Of a DNA stretch of 64,000 nt, positions 42,001 to 55,400 are shown piece by piece (position 1 is the stretch's first letter; the number at the start of each line of letters is the position of its first letter). The notes under the pieces are model-generated. The model saw only the letters and a program-made list of their open reading frames with translations, had not been told where the DNA came from and ran no database searches. Both the position numbers and the translations under genes were made by a program. This stretch comes from Narthecium ossifragum (Eukaryota; Streptophyta; Magnoliopsida; Dioscoreales; Nartheciaceae): assembly GCA_963920575.1 (NCBI GenBank), contig OY986965.1:6279134-6343133 (forward strand), in the 5' to 3' direction.

Positions 42001-43231
42001 CTAACAGCAAATCATGGAATGAACAGTCACCATTATCCATCACGGCTTTGGTGGTGGTTGATCGACGACATGATGATTTATAACCGTTTGCTCCTTTTAA
42101 TTGGCTATGCTTGTGCTTGTGTCTCACTCTGGAGAGAGGACTGCTGCGTCGGCGAGGATTCACTCGCAGCTGGGGGACAATCATGCATGCGTACAGGACT
42201 CGAAGAACGTGACAATGTTATTTTTCGTACTGTCAGATCATCTGACATAAGTTTCATACATATATGATTCTTAACTTGTGCTGCCAAAAGCAAAACGCGA
42301 TTTGGATAATCACTTTGCTTTTCTTAATTTTACATGCATCAATTCCAGGACGTGATCATAACATTCAACGAACCAATCAGTCACAGTACAAACACAAGCC
42401 ATAGAAACTCTAGGTACATGCGTATTATATCCTGGTGCATTCAACTCTACTACTTCACAGCCGACTTTAGTAGGATATATACATAATGCTCACACATTGC
42501 GTTTCTATTATCATGCGGCACTCGGAGAAAGTGGCATCCAACTAAGCCAAGCATATGGCAGAAGCTAGGATTAATTACAATGTAAACCCATCCCAGATCA
42601 CTGTTGTAGGATGTCCTACTAGTGCTCTGGTGATGGGAGTGAAGTAGTATCTGTGTTGTATAACTGTTAAGCCTCTGAGCTCATCTTTTCAAAAAAAAAA
42701 GAAAAAAGAAAAGGAACAAGAAGAAGCATATGGCACAAGCAAAACCCATATATATTTACATGGAAACTGTTGTACAATGTCTGAGTAGCAGAATCAGACG
42801 GCACGCAGCCCCCCCTGTGTGCACAACGGGTATGAATGAACAATAAGACTGTAATAGCAGTCCAAGCAACAACGTCAAGCTACATGACAGTGATTGCCAT
42901 GCCTGTTGGCACATAACGATACAGACCGGCACAAATTGTACCAGTGAACTACTAGCATGATGCATATATATCGGCACAGACCCTGTGCCTATCCATAGAT
43001 TAGCTCATAATAGCTTCGTGCCACCGGCATGAGGTCCATGCCCACTATCGGCACATTTCGTGAAACGACACAACCACCTAGACATGACCAGGCTAGGAAT
43101 GATCAAAAACAAATCCCCAACCCACTCCAAGAACTACACGCTATCAACATGACCAAAGCCTCACCACTTGCGCAAATGGAAGCAATATCTGCGCACCTAC
43201 AAAACAATCTACAAAAGTTCAACAAATAGAT
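42001..43231. other. 3' flank of the coiled-coil gene
   Basis: Probable 3' UTR near 43231 and downstream sequence. It is rich in CGGCAC/GTGCCG words between about 42795 and 43075, also seen in intron 4 of the gene. No separate gene was recognised. Confidence 0.4.
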
Positions 43232-43486
43232 CTAATATCGCTTTCCCAGGATAATGCCAAAGATCAGAGACACCAGAGCAACCCCCAGTATGAACTTGAA
43301 GGCCATGGCCGGGGAATGCTCGACTGCAGTGGGGGTTGTTGGCTTCGAAACTGTCGTGTCAGTATGTGGTTCCTCGCCTCTTTTCTTCCCCCTCCTTTTT
43401 ACAGTTGTTGCCGTATCCAATCCGAGATCTCTGGATCTCAGCTCCATTCCATCCTTGGAGTGCATTTCTATAATTCCGTCCTTCAC
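43232..43486 (-). CDS. Exon 7 of the coiled-coil gene: basic linker and tail anchor
   Basis: 84 codons plus TAG. It starts VKDGIIEMHSKDGMELRSRD, passes a lysine/arginine patch (VKRRGKKRGEE), a Thr/Pro-rich linker and SPAMAFKFILG, and ends in GKRY. The acceptor TTTTAGCAG precedes it. The single hydrophobic segment is at the extreme C-terminus, so insertion should be post-translational, leaving the coiled coil in the cytosol. Confidence 0.93.
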   Translation of the reverse strand: MKDGIIEMHSKDGMELRSRDLGLDTATTVKRRGKKRGEEPHTDTTVSKPTTPTAVEHSPAMAFKFILGVALVSLIFGIILGKRY

Positions 43487-46400
43487 CTGCTAAAACAAAC
43501 AATTCTTTCTTTAAGATACCCATAATTACACCATTTTTTCAACTACTATTATATCAGAGAGATACTGGATAAAACATAAATCCATGAATGCAAAGATGTA
43601 GGATCTCTTCAAATTAGTCATTTTTATGCTGTTAGTCTAAATGTACCATTCCGTCTTACTGAGATGCCTGAAATGCCAACTCTCGATAGGAATAATTTCA
43701 AGGATGGAACTGCATATCTGACCAGAAATAGCACTAATCTGAATTCTTGGTTTGTTATGACTATCCGTGTTCTTTAGCATGCATTAATTCAGTAAAACAA
43801 GGATTTTCAATTCCATAATTTACTTGTTATACCTGACTGACATCAGCTCTTTAATCAATACTTTGAAAACTTTTGATAACGAAGGGGATGTGTAGTCAAC
43901 CATCAAAATCAACTACAGTCCTGTTAGAACTAGGTCACACACACACACCCACTGAACTGGTTATCTTAGAAAAGGTACCAATGATTGAAACGCTCATTCT
44001 TCACACCACCTTAGCTTTTTAGCCGAGTAAAACATCATATGCCACTTTCACTACAAAGGTATTTGTTCCGGAATAGATTAGATGTACTTACCTCTTCTCC
44101 AGATCTAGTTGCCGTCATCAACTTCTTCTCGAGCTCTGCAACCTTAGTTTCCAATTCTCCAGACTGACTCAATTTGTGTTTCAGATTGTCAAGCTCTGCA
44201 TTGACAAGGGCAAGCTTTTGTCCTTCTTCTATTTCCTGCAAGTTTCAAACAAGTAAATCTCAATATCTTTTAGTTATATGAAGCACATTAATGCATTGTC
44301 ACACATCTCCATGAATATGATGAGCAAAGGTGTTGGTGCAATTTTAAAATATCTCTGGTTCTAAAGCATGTACGGTAAGCATGAAAAATCTAGCCATAAA
44401 ATGATAAACCTTCATTAAGTTTCTTTGGAGATTAAAAGTGTCAAACAAATAGTATATACTGGTGTGGAAGATACTAACTGGAGATATAATCAGGTACAGA
44501 GAAGCACCAGTCTAGGATTGGTGGTGGATAATTCATGACAACTATGACCATATTTAAAGAGTTATTCTCGCACTTCATGTGCAAGCTTTGATTTGCATTT
44601 TTGGATTGGATTTAGTGGGGATGGGTGATGTGGGTTGTGGGGTGGAGGACTACAGGTGGTTGATTGGGATCATCAAGTTCCGGGATGATGAGCACACAGG
44701 TAGACTCATAATAAGCTTGCTATGTGTTAGAGAGTATATGTACGTACCATGACCATGCCGAACAGCACCAGAAATCTATGGTTTTGAGTGTAAAGATTAG
44801 CAGCTCCATTGTCATTATTATTTCTAGGAAATTTCTAAAATTGAAAAGACCTGTAGTGGAAGCTCCATTAGTGCACAAAGCATGCAAGTAAAGCAGCTTG
44901 ATGGCACATGGAATCTTAAAATGCTGAGGAACTAAAAGTAGCAATATTGATATGTCAACGGACCAACTGGCATGGAAATCTATGACCACAAACATACTTA
45001 TCATGAAGCTTTGGGTTATGTTCCTAATAAGTATCTGAGAGCATACCTTATCGCTGTACTTGGCTTCAGCTATTTCAAGCTTCTGCTTAAGCTCTTCCAC
45101 TTTCTTTTCTAGAAGTACAGTTCGCTGATGCTCAGCCGCCAACTCACCAAGCAGTTTCTCCTTAGCAGCTTCCATGCCCAGCTCTTTCCTTGAATCACTT
45201 TCGTCCTGTACAATAGGAAACATCAAAGTTCAACAAAATTTCCTTTCCTAAAGTGGTGGTAAACAAGCTAATGACAAAAAACAACTTTTATTAATGGAAA
45301 TAAAATAGAAATGTAATGTGTTGGAAGATCAACAACCTTGTATCAAATCAAGTTCATAAACGTGTTTGTAGATACCAAGATCTCAAAGATTTTGAGATTT
45401 GTGAAGTAGCCAATGGAAGTATTATTTCATTTGTACCACTTCCAAGAATCCGTTTCTTTCATTCATGACTAGCAAGTCAAACTTTCAATCATCAAGAGCT
45501 TGCTTGAGTACTTTTATAGGAATCCAGCTAGATTCCTTAGGTCTCAATACCTGGCTCCAGACCATAGAAATCAAGAATGAATTCTCACGCACATGACGAA
45601 TATTTGGACTAAATTCTTATTCGTTCACCCTCATGGTGTGCAAATTCCTAAGCTTGATACTTCATTTCATGATATGCATAGATACTCCTAGTTTTACAAC
45701 ACAGTCAGCTCGATATGCTCAGATCTAAAATTTACAGAAATACACTGCTGATTACTCTATTTACTCTCTTGTATTGCTTTACAAGAAATACCTAGCAAGC
45801 AAAGAAACCAAGAATTGCAGTGCTGACGGCACGTGTTGTGCCGGTCTTTGACCGAACACTCCGCAGTCAGCACAAACCCACTTCTTCAGGAGGGAAATGT
45901 ACTTGGCAAGGAACCTTTTCTGAGTGATTGTGTCATGCCGGTAACTTACATGCACGACACATTTCACAAAAGGGCACGGACCATGCCAATCGGCTTGGCA
46001 ATCCATGAAAGAAACCTCAGAAACATACCTCTGACTCCCAAGCATGGTACATATGCTATTTGCTAATAATAAAACCCAAAATCTATTACATTAATATAAG
46101 TGGGACTCATTGTTCATATTACTTGTCATCACAGTAAATTCAAATAGTACAAGTCATTATCAGAGCCATAATAGAACATCTTCCACGATATACCTCGCCT
46201 TACGGAATCCATCTTTCCCATCTCATGACTAAAATAAGAAACTACCAATAGTACTTTGATCTTCAAAAAAGTAAATCATCTGACATTGATGAGTGAAAGG
46301 TTTTTAAGCAATGAAGGTCAAATATCAACTGCTTTTCCAGGACTATATCGAGGCTTTATAATAGACCAAGGCAAGTAAATCATCTAAAGTATACTGAATA

Positions 46401-49400
46401 ATAAAGTACATTAGAGATGTTTGCTCCTCTCAATTTAAATAAGCCATAGAAAAGCACTATGAGAATAGTAAACAAGTAACAAGAAGTTAATAAAAAAAAC
46501 CAGTTGATGAGAACTAACAAAGTTTAATCCCTTCAAATGCCTGATATTTAAAATCTTATCAATAGCTGCCAAAAAGATGTATGATTCACCACACTAGAGG
46601 GCAGACTATCAATGACATATAGCAACCATCTCAAGAACTAAATGGGGTGCCAACATGGTAAGTAGCTCGGCACCTAATGCAATATGGATGCCAGAAGCGA
46701 TGCGGACCTAGGCAATCACCGTGTCACTTTTCTATAACAATGCCCTTGCTCTTATATTTACATTTGCTGTAACAATCCACAGGAAGGAATGCTTGTATAA
46801 AAAGAGCAAATTCAGTCTGTTGGAGTGCTTTACAAGGTTTGACCCCTTTTGACTTGAAAAAAGGTGTCGTCAAACATTACCATGCCACTGGCACGTGTCG
46901 TGCCGGTATTTGGCCGACGCAAACACCATGCCGACAGCACGAATATTCTCAGCATGGACCCTGCACCGAGGATTTATACCTTGCTGGTAAATTACAGACA
47001 GGGTATGGAATGATCAGCACGGATTATTCTGACCAGCACAGTATTCCATTTTGCCGTGACCACACCATTCTTGGTTGGAAGTTCGATGGCCAAATTTGAA
47101 CTCGCAAAGCTCGAAGTTGCTGGAATGAGATTTTGGCGGGTATCTATTTAGTAGCCTGACACACACAATGATATTTTTCTTACCAACTAAAGCCTTTAGG
47201 TGTTTGGTCAAAAAATGTAGTACATAACTGTGGTTTTTCCATCTTTGAGAAACTCTTGGACAAAAACGAGGTGCTTAAAATGTCTCTAAGAAACTTACTA
47301 AGCTTTGGGCTTGCTTGACCAATTCCTCATTGATATAGTTAGTTTATTTTTCCTACCACTTAAATTACTGGGTTTACTAATCTTAAAAACAAGAAACATT
47401 CAGGTTTTGAAAAAAGGGCTGTCCTTAAAAAAATTTCGTAGACTTTTAATCCTCTGTGAGTTATTCTCTTGCTTAACTCCAGCAACATCATTTTCCCATT
47501 TTATTTGTTTAGTCTTACTGTCGCTAAAAGCCATGACCACCCGTTGTGTTACGTATTCTAGTTTCTGCTCCTGAAATAAAAGCTTCAGCCTATATAGCTA
47601 AATAACTTAGGGAGGATTTCAAACAGTAGTATGGATAGGAGTAAAAGGATTTCTTCAGTCCAACCCGTCAAAAATAAGTTCCAGTTCAGATAGCCCCCTG
47701 TGGCATGGAATGCTTTGAGTGGGTTCTGGACGAAGCCCACGGAAATGAACTATTTCAGGTTCGAATTGCTACTTTTCTAAGTCCACATGTTTGCTACTAC
47801 TCCGTCTCCAGCACTGACTTCTTAGGTTTCAAACCAAAAATTAAGACCCTAACCAAACGGTCAATCCTGATACTCTCCTCTCTTCTGTTCCTCTCCTCCC
47901 AATCCACCATTTTATGCCTCCTATACAGAATTTAAACCCCTCCCACCACCTTTATACTCTCCAACACTCAATTACCATGACACAATCGAGTGGCGACCTT
48001 CATTGGAGAGGTTTCGAGTGGAGACCATCTAAGTATATAGTTTTTCTTCTTTTTCCATGAAATTCTCCTTCCCGTTCCCTTTTTGGTCTTACTTTCCCCA
48101 CCACCTCCATGCCATAAACAAGGAAATCCAGCTTGGAATAATCTTGTTAGAGGCTATATGTCCATATTTTTTTGATGATTTTTGTCCTGAAATGGCAGTA
48201 CATAGATGGCGGTTCACTGACAATCAGAAAATAACAACTTTTCTGCTGACTCGTTCTTAAAATCATTTGAAACAATTCAAATCCACGGGCAAGATGGAAA
48301 ACAAACTGTCTGAGAATAGGAGAGGATACCTGTGCTGCTATGGTTCTGCGAGCAAGATCTAGCTCCTTTTGGAGTTCCCTTAACTCTGCACCCAACACAT
48401 CTCTGTCATGCAGGGTACTCGCGTGCTCTTCTAGCTTGGAAGAGAACACCACCTCTTTTTCAGCTATAGTAGCTTGGATGCTTTCAGTCTGAGATGAGGA
48501 TAATTGATTGCATCAGCAATTTATCCTTTATGTTATAAATCAACATCTTCTGTGTAACCATATCTAAAAAAATAGATCACATTACCTCCTCTTTAAACTT
48601 AGTTTCAGCTAAGAATGCCTGTTGTTCTAGTTCTGATATTCGAGCTTGCAGTGGAGATTTCTCAGCTAGCTGTGTTTTGAGATTTTCGGCCTCAGCTTGA
48701 AGGCAGATTTCCTTTGCCTTCTTATCATTCAATTGCTCCTCCATTTGAACCACAAGTGCACGATGTTCTCTTTTGGCATCTTCATATGTCTCGTTTAGCA
48801 AACTATTCTCTTCCATAATAGAAGAAATCTGCAATAATGATACATTCTAATACCATCAGAAAGTTCAAATAATGCTGAAGAATAAATTAAAACTAAAATG
48901 TCACGTTTCCCGATAAACATTCAATTCAATGCATGTTGAAGCATCCCCCAAGAGCAAGATTATTTTCAACACAAATTTGACAGATTAAAAAGTTACACAA
49001 ACTAACCTGTGATTGAAGCTTCTCCCTGTCAGAAGCAAGCTGCTCTGTCAGTTCTTCTATCGTTCTACTAGAGGAATGAAGCTCGGCAGACATGCAATCC
49101 TTCTCTCCAATTACTGCATTCAGTGTCATTTGCAGTTCATTCATTTTTAGTTCGTATGCAGCTAGCTCCTGTGTCAGATTCAAATTCGCTCTGACCAGAC
49201 CTTCGCACTCAGCATCAAATTGCTTATTCCTAGTTTGCATTTCTTCAATAAATTCCTCCAGATTCTGTAATTTCAACATTGCCTCTTCCAGTTCAACCTT
49301 CCGAGTTTCTGCAATAGCACCTGCACTTTCGACCTGTTCTTGATAAATTCTCAACTGGGTTTCAAGTGTTTGCAGCTTCTCATTCAAGTCCCTGACTTCA

Positions 49401-52400
49401 CAATCTCTCTGTGTGACTCTATCAACAGCATCATGCAATTGGAGCTCGGTCTCCTTCAGACACAACTCAGCCGTCGAATGCAATTCCAACCCTCTTGAAT
49501 GCTCATCAGTCAAGTCTGCTATAGTCTTCACATGAAGAGCCAGCTGTTCAGCACTTTCCTCCTTTTCTGCTTGAATGGAGCTCAATAACTGATGAAGCTC
49601 ATTCAACTTATGCTGATGACCTTCCAATTCCTCCTTGAGCTTTGAGTTAGTTTCAGCCAACAACTCATTCTCAGAAGTTGATTGATCTGCTTTTAACTCA
49701 GTTTCAGAGACCATTTTCTTGAGATCTTCTAGCATGCTTTCAACGGAAATTAACTGATTAGTGCTTGCCTCCAATTCTTCCTTCAGTGAGGCTGCTCTCT
49801 CAGTTGCTTCAATGGCCTGATCTTGATAAAATGCCAATCTTTCTTCAAGAGACTTTGACTTTTCATGTAACAGTTGGGCTTCTGAATCTTTTTGTGATAT
49901 AGCTATCAATGCTTCTTGAACCTTTAGCTCTGAATCCTTGGCTAAAGACTCATGCAGTGATTCTAGCTCCAACTTTTTTGAAGTTACATGCTCTATTGTT
50001 TTTCCATGATGCTCTAACTGCTCTTCTGCTGCTTTAAGCTGTCCAATTAACTCGGTCTCCCTAATACCTGAAGCCTCAAGATCTTTATCAGCATCTGCCA
50101 GCTTCTCTTGTGCTGACTTCAGCTCGCTTTGCAAGGCCTCAATTAGATTCTCCGCTTGCAAAAGCTTTTCACTGGTACTATTTGATAAGCCCTCAAATCT
50201 TTTCTGCTCTTCAGAACTTTGTTTCAACATTTCTAACAACGCCCTCTCCTTCTCATTTGCAGCTTTTAGCACTTGTTCCAGGCTTGCTGACTTTGCTTGG
50301 AATGCTTCCAGTTCTGTAGAAAGCTCAGAAACCCTGCCACCATGCTGCTTTGATTCTGATTCAGCGTCTCTACATTTTGCTTCCATGCTGCTCAGCAGCT
50401 GTTCCAGCTCTAGTGTTCGGTAATTAGCAGCTTCCAACAATAGCTCCAATTCCCCAACTTTCTTTCCAACACTCTCTGCCTTCGAATGAGATATCTGAAC
50501 CAAGTCTTCCAGTTCAAGACTACGTTGTTGTGTTGCACTAGCTCGCACCTCATGCTCGGAAACTTGTTTGGCAAGACTCTCCAGCTCCTGTTCTAGCTCT
50601 TTGTTCCTTGACGAAGTTTTACTCAAAGCTAATTCCAAATCAATAATTCTCTCTTCATTTGCTTGAAAGTGGCAACTTGATAAAGCACTTGCCTCCTCTG
50701 CTTCTTTTAATGACGTGGAAAGTTCTTTTACTTTGGCATTGAGTTCTTTGATTTCTTTATCTGCATCATGAAACTTTAGCTCTGCAAGATTTAGCTGTTG
50801 CTCAAGCTCCATGTTTCGCTTCTCAACAGATGTCAATTTTGTCTCTGCCTCCCTCAATTGTGCATTCATTGCATCTTCAGTCACACTCGATTTCTGAATT
50901 ATTTCTTCAAGTTCGAAATTTTTCTGACTAGCAGTTTCAGAAGCTGTTCTGGATTCATGAAGAAGATCTTCAAGAGACTTGAGCTTTTGATCAAGCTCCC
51001 CCTGATACGCTAAGGCCTGTGAAAGGAGTGAGTTCGTCTTGCTAAAATCATGGTCTGCCAAGTTCAGCTTCTCTTCTAGTTCACTGGACAATTCTTTGCT
51101 AAGAGATAGATTTGTTCTGAGGTCAGTAACAATGCCTTCAAGGGCTTCTTTTTCTCCTGCCAATTTAACCAATTCCTCTTGTAGACTTAATGTTTGCATT
51201 TCCTTGCTGTTCAAGCTAGCTTCAATGGCCTCCCTTGTTTTAACCTCTTCTTTTACCTTCAACTCAAGTTCCTCTAATTGAGTGAGCTTTGTCTGCAGAT
51301 CCTCTTTGGAAGCAGATAAAAGATTTTCTAATGATTGCACATCTTTCCTCATCTGTTCTTCAGAAACCTTCTGAAGATTAAGCTCTTGGTTCAATTCTTG
51401 AATGACTGCTTCCCCAGATGATAGCCTCTTCTCCAAGTCTGCTATTTGCGATTTTGAAAGTTCCAGATTCTCTTGAACATTCGAGAGCTCCAATGCAGTA
51501 GCACTCAGTGCTTCTTCAACACGGTGATTCTCTGCAATCTTATCATAGAGCCCCCTGAGCTCTGCCTGGAGAGTACCCATCTGATTTTCCATCTCCTTTG
51601 CATTCATTTTTGCAACCTCCAGCATCTTTTCAAACTCTACGGCCTTCTTTGATTCTGACTCGGCATGTGAACCTCTCTCATTACTAAGCGCTTCAAACTT
51701 ACGTGCCTCACCAGCTGAAGAAGCCAACTGTTGTTCTAGATCCTCCATAGTTTTCATTGAACTCTCCAGCTTACCAGACAACCCACTGAATGCTTCCTTC
51801 ACATCAATAAGCTCTCTTTGCTTTTCTTCTAGAGCTCCCAATGCTTCTTGGAGTGACTCAAGCTGCATATTATGTTTTCTTTCAGCCTCTAGACACTGTT
51901 CTCTCATCATATTCCTCTCGAGTTCAAGTGCTTCACCACGCTTGGTCATCTCCTCTAACCTTTTGCTTGCATGATCAGCCTGAGTTTGCAGTAGGGCTTT
52001 TTCAGATTCTGAATGTTCCAATTCTTTGGAAATAGTTCCAAGTTGAAGCTCGAGATTCTTAACCTTGTCTTCCACCTCTACCTTATCAACGATGTCCACT
52101 GACTTGCTTGAAACTGTGTCTTTAGCATGCGCGCTTTCTTCAACTTCTGCTACTGATTTCAGGGATTGGGAGCTTTCCTTTACATCTATCAATTCCTTTT
52201 CTACTTTTATGAATTCTCCATCTGATGCTGTTTCTTCTTCGTAGTCTTCCTTATTTCCTTCTTGGCTCTGAAGGTGCGGGCTGCCATTAATTAGAATTTC
52301 CCCATCCCCTGACTGTGATGCAATCTATAATTAGATATAGCAAGTAAGCATGGGTAGATTGCTATGTGGTTTGACTTTAGGAAAGTTAAAGTTTTATTTA

Positions 52401-55400
52401 AAGCCGTCAGCTTTCAGCTTGGTATCCTAAAGATATATAGACTGCACCTTTGCTATGAAGACTATAGCATAAAAATTGCACACAAAAAGACAAAAGTAGC
52501 AAAGTATAGTTGCTATGTAGTTCTCAATGCTGAAACCTGCAAGTTACTGAGCGTTACTTCAAGGAGCAGGCAAGTCAGCACAAAAGAATTTGGGGGGTAA
52601 TATGATCTTAGCAATCCCCAATTACAACTGTGTAGATGAAAATGCTTGGTTGTATTGAAGGAATCAACCAATTATCCTTCCATTTGCAAGAGTTTACAGA
52701 ATCCGGAGCAATTATAATTAGGACCACTACACTAAATCTCATAGCTCAATTCGCTAGAAGGGTTTGTAAACCAAAAGTTTACTTTGTAAGCGAAAAGCTT
52801 TAAGGGACTTGTCGCTAAAGGCCTCCAATTGCTATGGTGGAATACTACTGAGTATGTAGCTTTAAAAATTAGGAGAGATCCGAATATGGTTTGCATCACA
52901 AATATTTTAAAAAAAATTAGGCATAATATCATATGTCCCCCTCAAAAAATTCCAAACATCAATTTCCCTTAGATTCTTCAAGATATCATAAAAGACCCTA
53001 CTCTGTAGTCATTATATATTTCCCTTCTATTCGTTGTCATGGATCTGTTAATCCTTGACATAATTCCGTTAATAGCTAATGGTAGGAAAAACAGATTAAC
53101 TAAATGCCATTTGCTAAATTTTAACCTCTTCAGTAAGTTTGACAAACTACTTACCTCAAGAACATATTTTCTCAGTGAACAAATACCTGCATATGTGCTC
53201 TTCTCGATAATGCATTATATTTTGGAGTACAGTCAAATCAAGATCTTAAAATTGAAGAAATAACCACCATCTATCCTAACATAAAAGAAATATTGCTACA
53301 TGATCATCCTAGTTTGCCTGACCAATGGCAGTGCTACCCATATATGTGGGCTATAACAAAGATTTTCCATGCATGCAGTCAATTTTCGACGTTTATGCCA
53401 AGAATGTCTCCAGCAAATCTGTTAGGAATCTGGCGCCATCACACCAGCAACCAAGGGAGATCCGAACCTACCATAGGAGGGGACGGCTACAGCTAAAGGA
53501 AGGGGATTCGCAGATCAATTTCACAGCTGCCAATAAGGATCCCAACCTTCCAAAGGAGGAAGATCTGCAGTAATCCACGAGGGAGGACGATATCTTGATG
53601 AAATAATCAGTTAAGATATAGCTTAGCTGGGTTTATTATTTAGTTGCCAATGTGATCTTCAATCAGAATCCTTGATTGAGGAGGTAGTTCTTTATATTCC
53701 GAAGATGTAGAAGTTACAAGCAATAAAGAAAATACATCTTCTCTCTCTCTAAACCTCTCTGCAACTCTCTGCTTCCCTCTTTCCCTGGCTCCATTTCTCT
53801 CCTCTGCGCACAATCCAGTCTGGGAAGGACCTGCAGATAAGCAGATCCTATCATTTGGAATCAGAGCGAGGTTCCTCTTCCTTCCATGGCCAAGGACTTG
53901 CGTTCTGCCGATGAGGCGGCCAAGCTTCGTCAGCTTGACATCGACTTTCACATTCTCCAACAATCCTTTAGCCGCCAATCCGATCGGTGGACAACCTCAC
54001 GGCTCAGGTGCAACCATTGTTGGCGCTCCCCAGCAATATCTCCTCCCTCACCGACGCGATCTACGAGCTCCGCCATAACCAACCTCCGACCTCCTCATCT
54101 TCCAACGCGGAGAGTTCCAGCTCTCGCTTGATTGATCCCGGTGGACCCCACGGGCGCCTTCCTTGGGTGGATTTTCCACACACGACGGGGGATGATCCGT
54201 CCGGCTGGGTGTTCGCCGTTGAACAGTTTTTCGCGTTTCATGGAACTGCGGATGCAAAGAAGGTTCTGATTGCATCCTTCAATCTACAAGGCGAAGCCCT
54301 CCATTGGTTTCGCTGGTTCAAGGGCTTCACCCCGTCTTTGACCTGGCCGGACTTCACGGCGGCTTTCCTCACCCGGTTTGGTCCCCGCGCGCACGACGAT
54401 ATCCATGAAGCCTTACACACCTTATGCCAAACCGGCTCTGTCCGCGAGTTTCAACGTCAATTTGAACAGCTATCGTTGCGCGCTCCGTATTGGTCCGAAC
54501 CTCAACTGCGTGGTTGCTTCATCGGCGGGTTGCGGGAGGACATCCGGTTGGATGTTAAACTGTTCACTCCACGATCTCTCCAGAACGCCATCAGTCTTGC
54601 TCTCTTGGTGGAGGAGCGGCACCTAAAAACTGGGCGAGCCTTCGGCGGCGCCGGCCTGCTTCCCACACCCCCACGAAAAGGCTTGCTTCCTCTGCCTGCC
54701 CCCAGCGCCCAAGCTGCAACCCGGCCTCCGCCCACGGCACCTTCCACGACTGGTCACGTTCCCTTCATGCGCCTCAATTTTGAGCAAATGAGGGAGCGCC
54801 GTGCGAAGGGGTTATGTTATAACTGAGACAAAAATTCGTCAAGGGCCATTCTTGCAAGCAGTTCCAAATCTTTTTGCTCGAAGCTGAGGACGGGGACGGT
54901 GATGTCGCCGTGTTGGGCTCGGCTATGGCTGACAATAGTTCCACCGCTCCTCCAGACGCGGACGTGCCCTCGGAGATCTCTATTCATGCTTTGTCCGGCT
55001 GTTCGGCCCCCCAGACGATGCGTGTCTCTGGTCGCATCCGGGATCACCAAATCTCCATCCTCATCGACAGCGGCAGCACCCACAACTTCATCCGCAGCTC
55101 CCTCGCTGCTAAGCTGCACTATGCGCTAACCCCGGCCCCCCCGTTCCTTGTCATGGTTGCCGACAGCCGCCAGCTCTCTTGCCAGGACATCTGTCGGGCC
55201 ATCCCCCTTCGGATCCACCGCTACGACCTCCTAGTCGATATGTACCCCTTGGATATCGGCGACGCGGATGTGGTGCTGGGCATCCAATGGCTGCGCAGCC
55301 TTGGTCCGGTCGTCTACGATTGGGACCAACTGACTATGTGGTTCACCAAGGACGGCATGGAGCACCTGTTGCACGGCGATTCCACCTCTCTAGTTGTTGG

